From Hydractinia symbiolongicarpus (taxonomy: Eukaryota > Cnidaria > Hydrozoa > Anthoathecata > Hydractiniidae), in assembly GCF_029227915.1 (NCBI RefSeq), contig NC_079888.1, positions 6,195,001 to 6,259,000 of the forward strand: 64,000 nt of DNA. The letters run 5' to 3'. The notes under the pieces were generated by a model. The model was not told the origin of the DNA. It saw only the letters and a program-made list of their open reading frames with translations, and ran no database searches. Positions within the stretch are counted from its first letter, which is position 1. Every line of letters starts with the position of its first letter. Positions 42,247 through 54,657 of this stretch are shown piece after piece. The translations under genes and the position numbers were made by a program.

Positions 42247-42958
42247 AATATATTCTGGCTGATATTGTGAATATATACAGCACGTTTTATGTTCGGTTTA
42301 GACATAGATTTTTTCAATATGCTAAGGCTGAATCTAGCTTGGCTACCCCAGACCTTTGTTTATATTCATATTATGTTCTTTAACATGGTTTTATCATTTA
42401 TCAAAAAGGTGAAGCAGAGAAAATTATCGTACTATACACTCTTTTTATAAGAAAACATTTTATCAGAACAACAAAGAATTAACATAAAATAACGAGTGTG
42501 AAACCCTTTGTTAGTTCATATTTTTATTGTAAATACTGCTTTATATCGAGAAGAAATGTATCTTTGACTAATGTTTCATGCTAGCTACATTACCCCATAC
42601 CTAATTTGCGCGAAAAACTTAGCTATATTAAACATCTTCTAGAAGATTTTTTATCAGATTCAAAACCTTCATTTTTATCAGATTACCACGTTCACAGCTT
42701 TGAAATTAGTTCTTTGTAATAACAAGTGTTTAAAACGATAAAATAAACTTACCCACGTACATAAAGATTCGTCAATGTTTCATTTACAAAAGTCGGAAGG
42801 AAATGCCAATCACAGCCTGCCTGCCATTATATATCAGCGTTCATAAACCGGTCACCACGACATAATTAGGGCTAAAATAACATAATCGGACCATGCGTAC
42901 ATAATCCGGCTGTCCCGGTTGTAAACGGGCCGTTTTCGCAATCTGGGCAGAACAGCAG

Positions 42959-45900
42959 CGCGAGACCCATAGAAAATGGAAGGTAAACATTAATTTTACA
43001 TTATACTTTGGTGAAACGTTTTAATGCTGTAACATTAGCGGATATGACATGTGAGCGTCAGATGATTATTAAGACCCATGTTTTACTCACCTGGCTTCGC
43101 AGTAAAGACATTCTTTTTTACCAACTTTTATAGCTAGCGTATTCTTGCAGACAGGATGTATGCGATATGCCCCCTATCTCTGTGGAACTTTTCTCCTCTT
43201 TGTCAAAACACTTCTCTTCAATTCTCAGAAATCTTCTCTTTTGTCTAAAACACTTTTTTTCCAAGGTGTGCTTTTCCACATACTCAAATAAAAGAAAACT
43301 CCATTGTTATCTGCACCCTTGTGCAACATGTCTGTTTCGAAGTGGACAAAAATGTTACGCAAAATTAATTAGAATTACCTTCTCAGTTAAAACAGGATAT
43401 CTCAAAAACGTAATAAAAATTTTATATTCTGTAAAAAGAATAATAATCTCAGTTAAATTGTCCATATTATTAAAAGAAAATTCTTTTTGAACACCTGTCT
43501 AAAATTAGTATATTTAGGCCAAAATGTCTAAAAATGATTTTAACGTTATCATTTAGATGAACGTCTTCCACAATATCTCTGGAATAAAGTTAAGGAAACA
43601 TGTTTTTATGGTCCACAGGTTAGGTTAAATATCTGGAATGAAAATTACTTAATTTTATTACTGTCCGAAATTGTCCAAAGGTTTTTTTGAGGCTAAATGT
43701 GAGAAATTATTTAAAAACGGCCTTTAGAGCCTGAATGTATGCTTAAAATCCGTTTATTAACTGAATAAAAAACATTATTTTGGATTCTGAGGTCATTAAA
43801 GATGATGTAGATGTAATATTTAACTGTCCAAAATTGTCCAAATGGTCACTTTTGGTCCTAAGATTTTCGGGCCAAATATGTGACATCCATTAAATAAAAC
43901 GTCATTCAGAGTCGACGGTTTCAACATTTTAGTTTATCATGCTAGTAGAAAATATCTCAAGTTGTGCATAAATAGTTTATTTATTATATACATTAAATAT
44001 ATACAAAGCAATCATTTTGTGTTTCTTTATAAATTGTATAAAATAGCACCCAATCTTGTGATAAAGCCAAGATTAGCTAGCTAGCTAGCTAGCTAGCCAT
44101 AAATATCTTTGATTTCAACAATTTCATCTTGAGAAAGGCAACCAAAGTTTAACTAAATATAACAAAGAAGTATTAAGTCACTAAGCTACAAAACACGATG
44201 CAAAATGCAAAACTGTAGGACCAAAAAAATAGCTACTCTTTACAAAAAAATACAAAACTGAAGAAAAAAGATAACAATTAGCCATGTTTGAAGTTTTACA
44301 AGCTATAAAACAATTTCTTAAAATCAAGGGTGATCTTATAGCAAAAAAATAATATTAAAATCCCTGCAAAATAAAGTAGTTTACTGTTTTGTCCCTTACC
44401 TCGTGCTCTGCCAAACTTTAGCTTGCTTCAAAATTGCTAAGACACCATTGTCTTGCTTATTCGAGCAATCAAGTCAAAAGTAAACACCTGGTTGCAGTAA
44501 TTTTGCTGGGAAAAACCATACCTACCAAAGCATTAAACGCCATCGCTGTGACTTGCTTAGAAGTTTAGATACTTATTTAATTAGACAGAAAAAGGATCAC
44601 AATACATCAAATCGCCATGCACCACTTCGGCAACTTTTTCTCCACTTTTTTAGCGCCTAAAGAAGACTTTAACTTAAAATTTAAGTAGTTTATAGTTTGT
44701 GAGACGAACAGTGCACAATACTGGCTGATAGAACCATGTTTCCAGGTCCCCCATACCAATTTTTAAGTCCGTAGCTAGTAGCGCGGCATTGGCACAAGGT
44801 TGGAAAGATGGTTACTTTCGCCAAAAATAATGTTATTTTTAGTTTTGTGTGTTTTGTTTGACGAAATAACTCAAAATTTATAACACACATGTATAACATA
44901 ATTATATATTTAAAAAGGAGAAAGGTAGATCGTTTTAATTCTTTTTAATTCAGTAAAATTAAAACAATACAAAAAAGTTTTGATAACTTAAAAAATGATA
45001 AAAATACAAAATTTCAAAAAAAATTGTGGAAGGATTTTTAATTTTGTCTGTGGTTTGCCCGTAGCGAAACAGCCGTGGCAAGAGGGTGCCGACTCGCTGA
45101 AAAAACACTGTCGGGGACTTCTAGCGTTTTAAAAAAATCTCAAAGTTTCGCCCGGAGAAACCCGAATCAACCCAAAACAACATTTCTTTAAAACAGTTTT
45201 TACACATGCATAATTTATTCTTTTAATGTCGAGCAGTGGTAGTGGATGTTAGACTTTAATCTCTGGTTATGACGGAGGTTAGTAAACGAAATAAGAACGC
45301 GTATATTTATATTAACATAAACGTCTATCTTCTGTGTATTAACGAAGTCCGTAGATAGTTTACAGTACAGTTACCGCGCCATACCCAATACCAAACATAA
45401 ACATAACGGTAGGCTACATACCAGTGAAAGTTCTGAAAAAATTCTTTTTTTATATCATTTATTTGATAAATATAGCTGTAATAAAATCCCACAAATAATA
45501 AACTGAGAGTAAAACGACAAAATAGCACCTTCTTTCTTCGCAACAAAATTTAAATGAGAACAATGAGCCTTGCACGCATTACATTTCAGGCGGTTTCGGA
45601 CAGGCCCAGGCTTTTCCGGGCGGTTACACACGAGAACCTTGAAAAAACGCCCGCGGATGCCCTAACACATACGGCGTTTCTGGGGGTTTGTTGTATTTAA
45701 TTATCTATCGTTTTATATTATATGTGAATTAAAACGATAATTTCTAAAATTCCGTTTTCATGATTTTTAAACAATCCACAGGGATCTTTTCCCTTTCTAT
45801 ATGATCCCATTTTCATGATTTCCAAATGATCGACGGCGATATTTTCGTTTCTACAATGTTGTTTCTGTCATTTTTAAACAATCTGCGGCGATGGAACAAA

Positions 45901-46765
45901 ACGCAACCCAACAAGTATTAAAAAAACTTGGGATTGACAAAAATGGCAAATTATTTTATTTTAATCTTCATCAAGTAAGTTTAATCGACCGAAACTAACC
46001 TTCAAAACTACTATTTTTAGCCGCATGCACAAAAATCCAAGCACATGAGTATCAAAGCAGTGTTCTCAACATAGAAATAAAAAACACGTAGCAATGCGCA
46101 AGTTACAAAGCTATTGCATAAACATGATTTTACATTGAACACTAAATCTTTAACGCTTCATTATTCATTTTTTAAAAAAGATTATATCTTTTAATAGCTT
46201 TCGTGATTGTTAAGATTTTGAAACAATAGCATGCATGTTACATGTAAAAACAAAAGGATTCATCAAATCTTATTGTTATGACTTACTCACAACGATAACA
46301 ATAAAAAGCAATTAAGTTCATGTGTAAACAAAAGATATGCGAAGGTTCTTTATCTAGACTTGGGATCATTACACGACGATGTAAAGCTTGTGTACATTTA
46401 AAGTTACATTTAAGCGGTACTGTAGATATACTGTATGATACTGGTTACACCAACCATGGCAGATACAGATTATTTTGTACAGTTTATTTTATACAGATTA
46501 TTTTGTATTACAGCCACCATCATGGACTAGGTTAAGCATGCCGTAGCCATGCTGTTTTTATGGTAAAATCTTCATAAATTTAAGACTGGATCATTCAAGG
46601 ATCTCTTTCTTTTTTGGCTTCAAATTTTTAATATGATATTAGGTAACTACATCAATCAGCTACATTTCAAAGTTTGCTCTCCTGTAAGTTTCTGTTTATT
46701 TGAAGGTTCTACTGCGAAGATTAGACTGTGAAATGTCCCTGTTTTACCCCATCCGAATCATATTA
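42959..46765. other. Long non-coding region
   Basis: No gene identified apart from one possible first exon (45891-45974). A short AGCT tandem repeat lies at 44076-44097. Small open frames at 43167-43490, 44690-44899 and 45325-45546 have no family pattern or splice support. Confidence 0.4.
45891..45974 (+). CDS. Possible first coding exon of an unidentified gene
   Basis: ATG 45891 opens 28 codons (MEQNATQQVLKKLGIDKNGK, then LFYFNLHQ) ending exactly at CAA|GTAAGT, a strong donor, phase 0. No matching downstream exon was identified; the Hakai exon at 49041 needs a phase-1 donor, so the two do not join directly. Confidence 0.35.
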
Positions 46766-48168
46766 CAGGCCTGGTCAGGAGGCGCGTGCGATCGCACGCG
46801 CACACGCCCACACACGCCCAAAGAAGTTTACGCGAGCGATTTATCGCTCATGTAAGAGACTATTTATCAGAATTTTCTAGAGATCCTATATATGATATAT
46901 TTTTTTCACATTTTAAGAGAATCTACTAAATAAGCGCCACTAAAAACACAAAGCTTATGAAGAACGATCATGTTATTATGAAGAACATAGGTAAAGAGAA
47001 CATTAAGGTCGGCTTCTTTCCTTCATGCTGACACTCTTATGCTCGGCTGGTGCATTACACTGAGACTCGAACAAAAGACGGAAGACCATTTGGAACCATG
47101 CCACAAGTCAGTCCGACCTTCATCGTCACAGAGAATACTGCGAGAAGAGTGCGCACCCATGCAAGTTAAAATAACCAGGACATGGGAGAGGTTAGGTGCC
47201 CTGTACCTTAATACAGCAACACATCATCGCGTTCAACTTTGCACTTGTGGTTAATGCGTTTTACAAAATTCATTAAATTTTTTGGGTTTCGTTTTAAGGC
47301 TGGGATTTCTGCATCTGCATTTGTAACGGTGACTGAAAAAATAAATTCAACCCTTGCTATGTTACTGACCCGGTCAGGCGACGGCAAACGCAAATATTTC
47401 GATTCGTAATAATAATCGAAAAAATTGTATATTGTATTAAAAAGAAGTCCAGAAGTTCTTTCCACACGAAACAGCAGGCAATAAGTCAGCCCTGCCCTCG
47501 GTTTTGTTAGAAGAGATGTTCTGTGAAGACTCTAACAATTGAGTCTCCTGTACAGTTTTGCTTCATGTTAAACTGTGCCGGTGACAAGCATTTTCTAAGC
47601 ACCTGCGACTTCTGCGATATACAACCTAATGATGCCCTAACCTAATAAGTTCATCTAGAAACATAAAAAGCCAGTTGGTAGTGAACTATTAACCTAACGA
47701 AGTTCACCATCCGGAAGATATGTCAATAAGACTTGCACTCCATTTTCATTTGTCATCATCTTAGGAGATCAGTGCATCGAATTTATGAGAGGTCTAGCCC
47801 TAATAAAAGGTGAATGATGAAAGATATTGCCAGCTGAACAATTTCACAACAAAAAAATATTGCCGACACAATGCAGACGCAAATCAGTTGAAATGAATCT
47901 CACGTCGTTTTATTGCTGACGTAAAAAATTCTAATTTTAAGGGCTCTCGATTGAGTATTTTTGTTGATATTTTTGATCAGCGACGACTGGATTATTTTTA
48001 GTTTTATTTTACAGATCAAGCATGTGCATGTCGTAACTTTTTGTTTCATTGACCACTCACGCAAACTAATTTGCACGAGCTTTTGTGATCGCACGTGGAT
48101 CGCTCACGCAGATTAATTTACGCGTGCGATATAGCGCTTGCGGGGGTAAATTTTCCCGACCGGGCCTG
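46766..48168. mobile_element. Non-autonomous, hAT-like DNA element (1403 bp)
   Basis: Inverted tips CAGGCCTGGTCAGGA and CAGGCCCGGTCGGGA. Flanked by ATATTA on both sides (46760-46765, 48169-48174). Both ends carry GCGTGCGATCG/CGCTCACG-type CG-rich palindromic motifs. No transposase found. CAGG tips recall hAT elements, but only six bases of duplication match instead of eight. Confidence 0.6.
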
Positions 48169-48174
48169 ATATTA

Positions 48175-49040
48175 TGTAACAACACGTCTATTTATAAAAT
48201 TTAGTCTTGAATTTATGGGTTTAATCACAAAATCAAGCATGTGTACATGATTGCCGATTTGACAAGTTTATCCCTGACATAACTTGAAGCTTTTTACTAT
48301 ATGCTAGCTCAGAGACCCAGCATATTTTTTTTATCACTGGTTATAGCTATAGCTAAGGTGGGAAAAATCACCGTTTTGTACAATCGTCCTAATTACGTCA
48401 TTTTCCCTTTATCACCAACTTTTTCTGTTTACTAGCAAGACTTCATGGCTTTGACATGCTATCCTTAGCCTAAGTCTATGATCTACCAAATTATCAATTT
48501 TACCAGTACTGAAACTTCTGTATTCTACAAAACAAACAGCCCAAACATCGCTTGCATAGCTCTCTAATAAGAAAATTTATGGGTGATGTTAAATACAGAA
48601 CAAGCATTATTATTATTATTATTATTATTAAACTAGACAGGCTTGGGAATTATATATAAATATGGATATTTTTAAGAACAAATGTGTGTGCCATCCTTCA
48701 AATATCCTCTTTGTTAATTCGCTTTACTAAATTTCCCTAATTCACCTACTTCTTGAGCAGTAAAAAAGATACATGGCGATGTTTAAAGCAGCAACTAACT
48801 ACATCTGGGACAAGTTGGAAAGTATTGCCACAATTGTAATCATAAAATATCCTTTAAAGATCTCTAGTGGATCTCACATTAAAATAAACACACCACTGAA
48901 TTTTGACGTAAATTGCGCAGCTAGGACATTCACCCGATTTCTTGTTGGTCGAACTTAAGCAAATACCTGCTATTTTTTAGGTTTAAGTATACTCTTAGTT
49001 GTTTCATTTTATATTTGAAAAAACTTTTTTATTGTTGTAG
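48175..49040. other. Upstream region of Hakai
   Basis: The first Hakai exon should be here or further left but was not identified. Contains an (ATT)n tract at about 48606-48630. Confidence 0.35.
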
Positions 49041-52000
49041 ATCTCGAACTTGATGCTGATGGACAGCAAAACAGTGGAGCACCGCAAGCTGTCAGAAAGT
49101 CCATCTCTTTAAACTTAACCAAAAAAACAAAGCTAAAAACTAAATCTTCTGTGAAATCCAGCAAATCAAGAAAAGATAGAAGGGACCGTGGTGATGGTGA
49201 AGGTAGTGAGATTTCTTATGTGTGATTAAAAGTACAAAAATTAGTCCTTAAATTACCTTAAAGAAAAAATTCCTGAAAGACACTTTGTAAACAAAATGGG
49301 AAAGTTAGCCCCTGAAAATAATTTTGAAAAGGCAAAAGGTTGTTCCTGTAACATATGTTTTTTTGTAAAAACTAATTCTTTGATAACATTTTTCTTCTTT
49401 CTATCTCTTTTATCCTTATTTCTTTATTATGCACGGTGATCATTATATTAGTACAATGGGCAGGACAACTAAATTAAGAACAAAATTAATAATTTTAACA
49501 TCGCAAAATTTCATTATCAGGCAAAATTTTTTACAAACCTATTTTGCAAAAATTTCTCCTGATTTTCCGTATTTTATTTTGGACTCATGAATGTATTTCC
49601 TTTGAAGTACTTGTTTATGAATTAGCCAGATTTTGTGTTTTAATTTTGGACATCAATGTTCATTTGCACACATATGTACATGCAAAGTATAGATAAGCAG
49701 CAGATTGCAATGAAAGAAGAAATCAAATAAAAAATCTCATATACTTAAAACCTCTGAACCTCTAAGGAAAATTAATACCAGTTCTTTTTCGATCTTTTAT
49801 TTCTTAAAATCTCTAATTCATGGTGAATATGATTTTGCCTTAATGCTACTTATTTTTTGCCTTTCAACATGCATGTGCATATATGGAAATTTGTAAACGT
49901 TTCAACTCTTAATATGCTAGATAATTTTCTCTTTATACAACTCCTAAACGAAGAATGAGATAGCACTAGCAAAATTGTGTAACATGATTTTTTATTTATT
50001 TATTTATTTAAAGATATTGAAAGTAAGAGTTCAAGACGTAGTAAGTCATCTTCAGAAAAGCGGAAAGATACCACTGATGAAGACGATAGAGAGGATGAGG
50101 AACTTGACTGGTCACACAAGGTAAAGCTATTGTATACAAGATAAAAATCGTTCAGTCAAATGCTATACTTTTTAAAGCCGTACAGAGTTTATTTGGTGGG
50201 TGCGGCTTTTTGGCAGGGGAATTATTAGAAGTGGGGGGGGGTGAATTTACTTATTGCATAATATTCAAATATATTTTTAATACCACAAAACAATAACGCT
50301 ATGAAATTGTTTAATATATTTGAGGAAAATCTAAAACAAAAATATATCCAAGGAGAAATTTCTCCATTTAACGTTTAAAAATTTGTTGAGTTTGATATTG
50401 TTGTCAGATTAGTTTCATAAAAATAAGTGAGGGTTAATATAGAATGTGTTTTTTCATACAAGTATTGTATTCAACTAAGTTACCCCCAAATATTGGAAGG
50501 AAGGGGCTTATCACGGTAGTGCAGTAGTTTAACGCCTAAAGATCTGATGCATTCAACCCTTGTAGTGTCATATTTTCGAATTGTTTTATCAACAGAATTG
50601 ATAATGCATTTTATTGTCATATCAGTGTGGACGTAGAATGTAGGTGAACTTGGAAAGGTGGTGACGTCAGTCACTTTTCACAGCGTTGGGTAACTAGGGA
50701 CCACCTGGGACCAAATTGAGTAAGTTTCCCAAACCTGAGTACCCGTCTATTCCGAATCGGATTCGCGTACCCATGTTTGGTAAAATTACCCAATTTAGTC
50801 CCAGGTGGCCCCTAGTTACCCACTCGGTGAAGAGAATCCGTTTTGGAATGGACGGGTTTATGACGTCATTAAAAAAACCTTGAAACCACAATATTTCCGT
50901 AACCGTTTGTCAAAAGTACATTATCTGGTGATCAAAATTTCTTCGGTATTACGAAACAACGAGTATTACGCGACATGGTGAATGTGTAGCGATGAACATT
51001 GTTTAGAAATGTTCAGGTTTAATTTCTTTGTAGGTGTTATTAGTTGGTGAGAAGGTACAAAACCCGATGATTCACATCTGTGAAATTTGCACATTACCCA
51101 TTCTGATCTATGGGAGACTTGTAAGTTAAAGAGTTTTATTTTTACATGACTTATTTTGTTCATTTAATTTTTGCAAATCAAATTGACTTCATTATTTTTT
51201 GTTGGATATAAATAGAATAAACCTGACTTACTACAAATAAAACTAAAAGGAAAATTTCTCGCATTGATGTGTGCTAATGATCAGGATGAAAGCTAGTAAC
51301 GCCTATTGTTGTTTTTTTATAACAAAGTTTTATATCGATGCATATTTTTTTTGTTTATTGGTCACACGCTATAAATAGAAAATTTGTTCGTTTCTTTTTT
51401 TATATAGATGACCTGAGAACAGATGAATAATTAGAAATTTCAGTTGATTTCATGTTTAGACAAAATTATACTGCTAGGCAACAGGACTTAACTACTCCAA
51501 ATTAACCGTAAAAAGGGCTTTCATGTTTGTGTAAATTGTTTATGCGCGTTTCGTATTTGTGTGTGACCATTAAGAGGTAAAATTGTTATTTCTAAACTTG
51601 TATTTGTTTATTTGTTTAGAGTCCTTGTAAACATGTTTTTTGTTTATCTTGTGCAGAAGAGTCAAACGGCGCATGCTCCAGGTAAATTGCGTCACATTCT
51701 TTAATTCGTTTTGTGCATTTTATTTTCGCATATCCTCCACTTGATTTTTTTTCTCACGTTTTTTTCTTACGTGAATCTAAATTATAATACCCGTATACGT
51801 CCGTCTGTCTGTGTGTCTGTAGGTCTGTACCGCAAAATGGTAGCTTAGCTGCGCAATAGCGAGAAGCACGCAATGCGGTATAAAAAGGACGGGCGAACCC
51901 GTGGATTTTCCACGGGCTAACGACTAGTCGCGAAATTTTTGCAAAGAACAGTCAGTATTCGTAAAATTTGGGGAATAACTATTCGCGAATGGCACGAATA

Positions 52001-53142
52001 TTTCGAGAATAATTTTAGAACAGAACTTTCAAAATAATTTTTATAAATTCAATTTTAATACGGTTTGAAAATGGAAATTAAAATGTAGAGACGTATTCGA
52101 ACGAGTCTTTTAATGCGATGAATTAACTCACCACGCTAATAAACTTTCGCGAAGTAAAGAGTTTTGAAGAGAATGAATATGAATGAATTTCCTGACTGTC
52201 TTTTTTTTCTATTGTAAAGATAATCTTTCGTAACTCGGCATTAAATGCTTGTTTAAGGATTTAACAACTAATGCAATTTCGTTTGTTTGACCAAAGAAGC
52301 TCCTGAGGTCTTAAATAAACTGCGAAAATTTCGTGTATTCAAGAATGATGAAAAAAAAAATTATGCGTAAATGTTTACAAAAGATATGTCTTGACCGAAT
52401 TTTAAAAACGCAGTAAATATGACATTGCACTATCTAACATTTTTATAGATGTGATGATCGCATCGATCGTATTGAACCTGCGGGTATCGGTCAAATCTTC
52501 GTTTGTTCTTTTGGTGGAAGCCGTAATGGTGTATCTGGATGCCGAAGAAGTTATCTTTCTCAACGTGATCTCATTGCGCATATAAAACACAGGCACGAAA
52601 AGGAAGGATCCAGTATACCCGATTCGGAACTGATGCGGCAACAGGGTGTTGTTCGCATGCCTTTTCTTAATGCTCCACCCGGTATGATCGTCCAACCTGG
52701 TATAAACATGCAAAACCCAGCACAATCAACAGGACTTGGAAATGCTGTTGTTTTGACTGGTTTGCAACCGGGTACGCAGCAGCCTATTGTTGTCGACCCT
52801 AACCGCGTGCCTTTACTAATGGGTGCACAGGCGCAGTTTTCATCTCTACCACAAGGTATAACACTCACTCAACCTCAGTTCCAAGGTGCTGCATATCTTC
52901 CACATTCTCAAAATCAATTTCAAACTATTCCGACCCAAATTTCGACCGGACTTCAGAGCGCTCAAGCTAACGCGCCAAGACAAGCTGATTTGCAATCGTC
53001 AGCTATGACAAGGGTCACTGCACCTCAGCAAGGTATTTCTATTCGCTCGCAAGCTGATTGGAGGAACAATGCAATACCAACGGGACAGGATTGGTCCAAT
53101 CAAGGACGGTCTGGAAATTATCAACAGTCATATTATAAATAG
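49041..53142 (+). CDS. CBLL1: Hakai/CBLL1-type RING E3 ubiquitin ligase, lacking only its first exon
   Basis: Five exons with matching phases: 49041-49202 (starts phase 1), 50014-50120, 51034-51120, 51620-51681 and 52449-53142. Exon 1 seen: [13 protein letters not shown] and a Ser/Lys-rich region. The RING spans exons 3-5: [25 protein letters not shown] and CSRCDD. The HYB-type tail follows: [20 protein letters not shown] and [13 protein letters not shown]. Then comes a long Pro/Gln-rich disordered C-terminus ending QQSYYK. RING plus HYB in this spacing defines Hakai, a dimeric ligase known for binding phosphotyrosine substrates such as E-cadherin, and a component of the m6A-writer complex. 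At ~370 residues it is shorter than the human protein. The initial exon is missing from my reading. Confidence 0.92.
50687..50822. mobile_element. Fold-back palindrome (MITE-like), 136 bp
   Basis: The left arm TGGGTAACTAGGGACCACCT... and right arm (inverted) TGGGTAACTAGGGGCCACCT... pair along nearly their whole length, meeting at CCGAATCGG. TGACGTCA occurs outside both arms (50662, 50860). Lies in intron 2 of Hakai. Confidence 0.8.
51776..51928 (+). mobile_element. Helitron/Helentron-like non-autonomous element, copy 2
   Basis: Starts TCTAAATTATAATACCCGTA and ends with hairpin CCCGTGGATTTTCCACGGG followed by CTAACGACTAGT. About 150 bp. In intron 4 of Hakai. Confidence 0.55.
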
Positions 53143-54153
53143 TTTGTTCTGTTTTATTCACTTGACATTTTTGTAGATTTTAACCAGGCGAGTGAGTTAG
53201 TTTATAAAAACTACTCTTTACGTGCGTAAGCATCATTTTTACACAAGCTTAATTCCATCTATGGTCTGTGAAAATTGTGTAAGACATTACAATAGCAACA
53301 ATGTATATTATAAATTAAAGAAGCAAAATTTCTTGTTCGGTTATTTGTTTTTGTTTACTGTCCCACGAACATCTCATTTCTTTGCAGCTACATGTGATAT
53401 CCGAGGGCTACCCGAACATTTCAACAGCACCTATGTTCCATTTTTCCTTGTCCAGATAACAGTCTATCTTGTGGTCGCGTAGGTGACCGAAAAATTTCTT
53501 TGGGATAGAGGAGGTTCATAGAGGGAGAGAGAAACAGGCCGGGGGCCAAAATATTAGCTTCGGGGGAGGTTTACGAGGTAGAGTGTCTTTGAAATGACAA
53601 GACATTTTTTGTGGTTAAACTTTTTCAATACCAATCTTCTACAGCTGAATTTTTTAACGTTTTTCTAATTTTAACCTCATGTTCTTATATTTGTTCTTAT
53701 ACCAATTATATACACGGGTGGAAAATTTTTTTAATCTGCTAATGTAGACTGTTCTACGAGCTATGACTGAACTCTGCTGAATTGTGAAAAGTGTAAAAAA
53801 ATATAAAATATTAATCATCTTTCAGCGAGGAAGATGATCGTTTTCTTTTTGAATATATCTTTTTGAAAAGTTGAACACAATGAAGCCCGGGATTTCGTAA
53901 ATAATGAAAGACATTTCTGTGGTTAGCAACGTGTTTTTATATTTAGCTGTGTTCCAAATGTTGTGAAGTTTTTCACAAACTGGAGTGAAGAAGAGCTGGG
54001 ATTTTTTTATTATAACTTGAATTTTTATTTGTAGGTGAGAATTAATACGTAAGTTTGTTTGTTTGTTTCTCTTTTGTTTGTTTGTTTTGATTTATATTTC
54101 TTTAAATACAAGATGCAGTTTTTTACGTGCGCTCAGTGCAAGTCGGGAGTTAG
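53143..54153. other. Hakai 3' flank
   Basis: Probably contains the Hakai 3' untranslated region. No gene seen; the open frame at 53222-53482 is not supported. Confidence 0.4.
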
Positions 54154-54657
54154 ATGAATTTCAGGCTCCAGATTCCAGATTCCAGTGACCTAAAAGAGGA
54201 CGACGGAAAACCTTCACCAAAGTATTTTAAAGTATTAAGTTCTTCATTTTGGTAAAGTTATCTTTTGTGTTGTCCCCACAGGTTCTGAAACACGACAGAA
54301 CTGAGAAAACACAGCCTTCTTACCAGGTCTTCCCTCTTTTGTTTCAAGTATATTACTGTTTGATTTCTTAAAAGGATGCTGATAACAAGGTCGCGTTGCT
54401 TTGATTGAATCTATATTTTATAGAAAACAAAGTCTGTATTTGATTTAACCATGCAGCAACAAGTGGACCAACCTTCCCCCCTGACGGATGCACTCGGTGA
54501 TCCTGAATTACTTCAAGTGAGTGGAACCCAAAACTACGATGACATTCCAGTTGCTTTGCGGAATAGACGTGCAATTAACAGACCACGACCCCGTTCAAGA
54601 AACATGGATGAGTATGTTCAAAAACCTAAAAAACGTAATTCTGGAATAAGCAGTGAT
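54154..54657 (+). CDS. Unidentified gene, three 5' exons
   Basis: Exon 1 54154-54231 (MNFRLQIPDSSDLKEDDGKP..., donor AAA|GTATTA), exon 2 54282-54326 (acceptor CCCCACAG; VLKHDRTEKTQPSYQ) and exon 3 54424-54657 (acceptor TTTTATAG; KTKSVFDLTMQQQVDQ ... RPRPRSRNMDEYVQKPKKR, donor GAT|GTAAGT). All three joins are phase 0, giving 119 codons without a stop. The product is charged, Gln/Pro-rich and probably disordered. No family recognised. The exon 1 start may instead be internal if the TTAG before the ATG is used as an acceptor. The gene must continue to the right. Confidence 0.5.

Larger units (their letters stand above)
39384..42954. mobile_element. Ginger/KRBA2-like DNA transposon, internally deleted (3571 bp)
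   Basis: Termini TGTTCTGCCC... and inverted TGTTCTGCCC..., flanked by a 4-bp duplication GCAG (39380-39383 and 42955-42958). A TGT start and 4-bp duplication are Ginger-type features. Subterminal ACATAATCGG motifs occur at both ends, massively amplified at the left. The internal gene has an integrase-type zinc-finger start and C-terminal domain but no catalytic core. Confidence 0.8.

Noticed and set aside
46947-46982. ATG...ATAG|GTAAAG as first exon of Hakai
   Set aside because: The phase would fit, but it lies inside the 46766-48168 mobile element and has no Hakai-like sequence.
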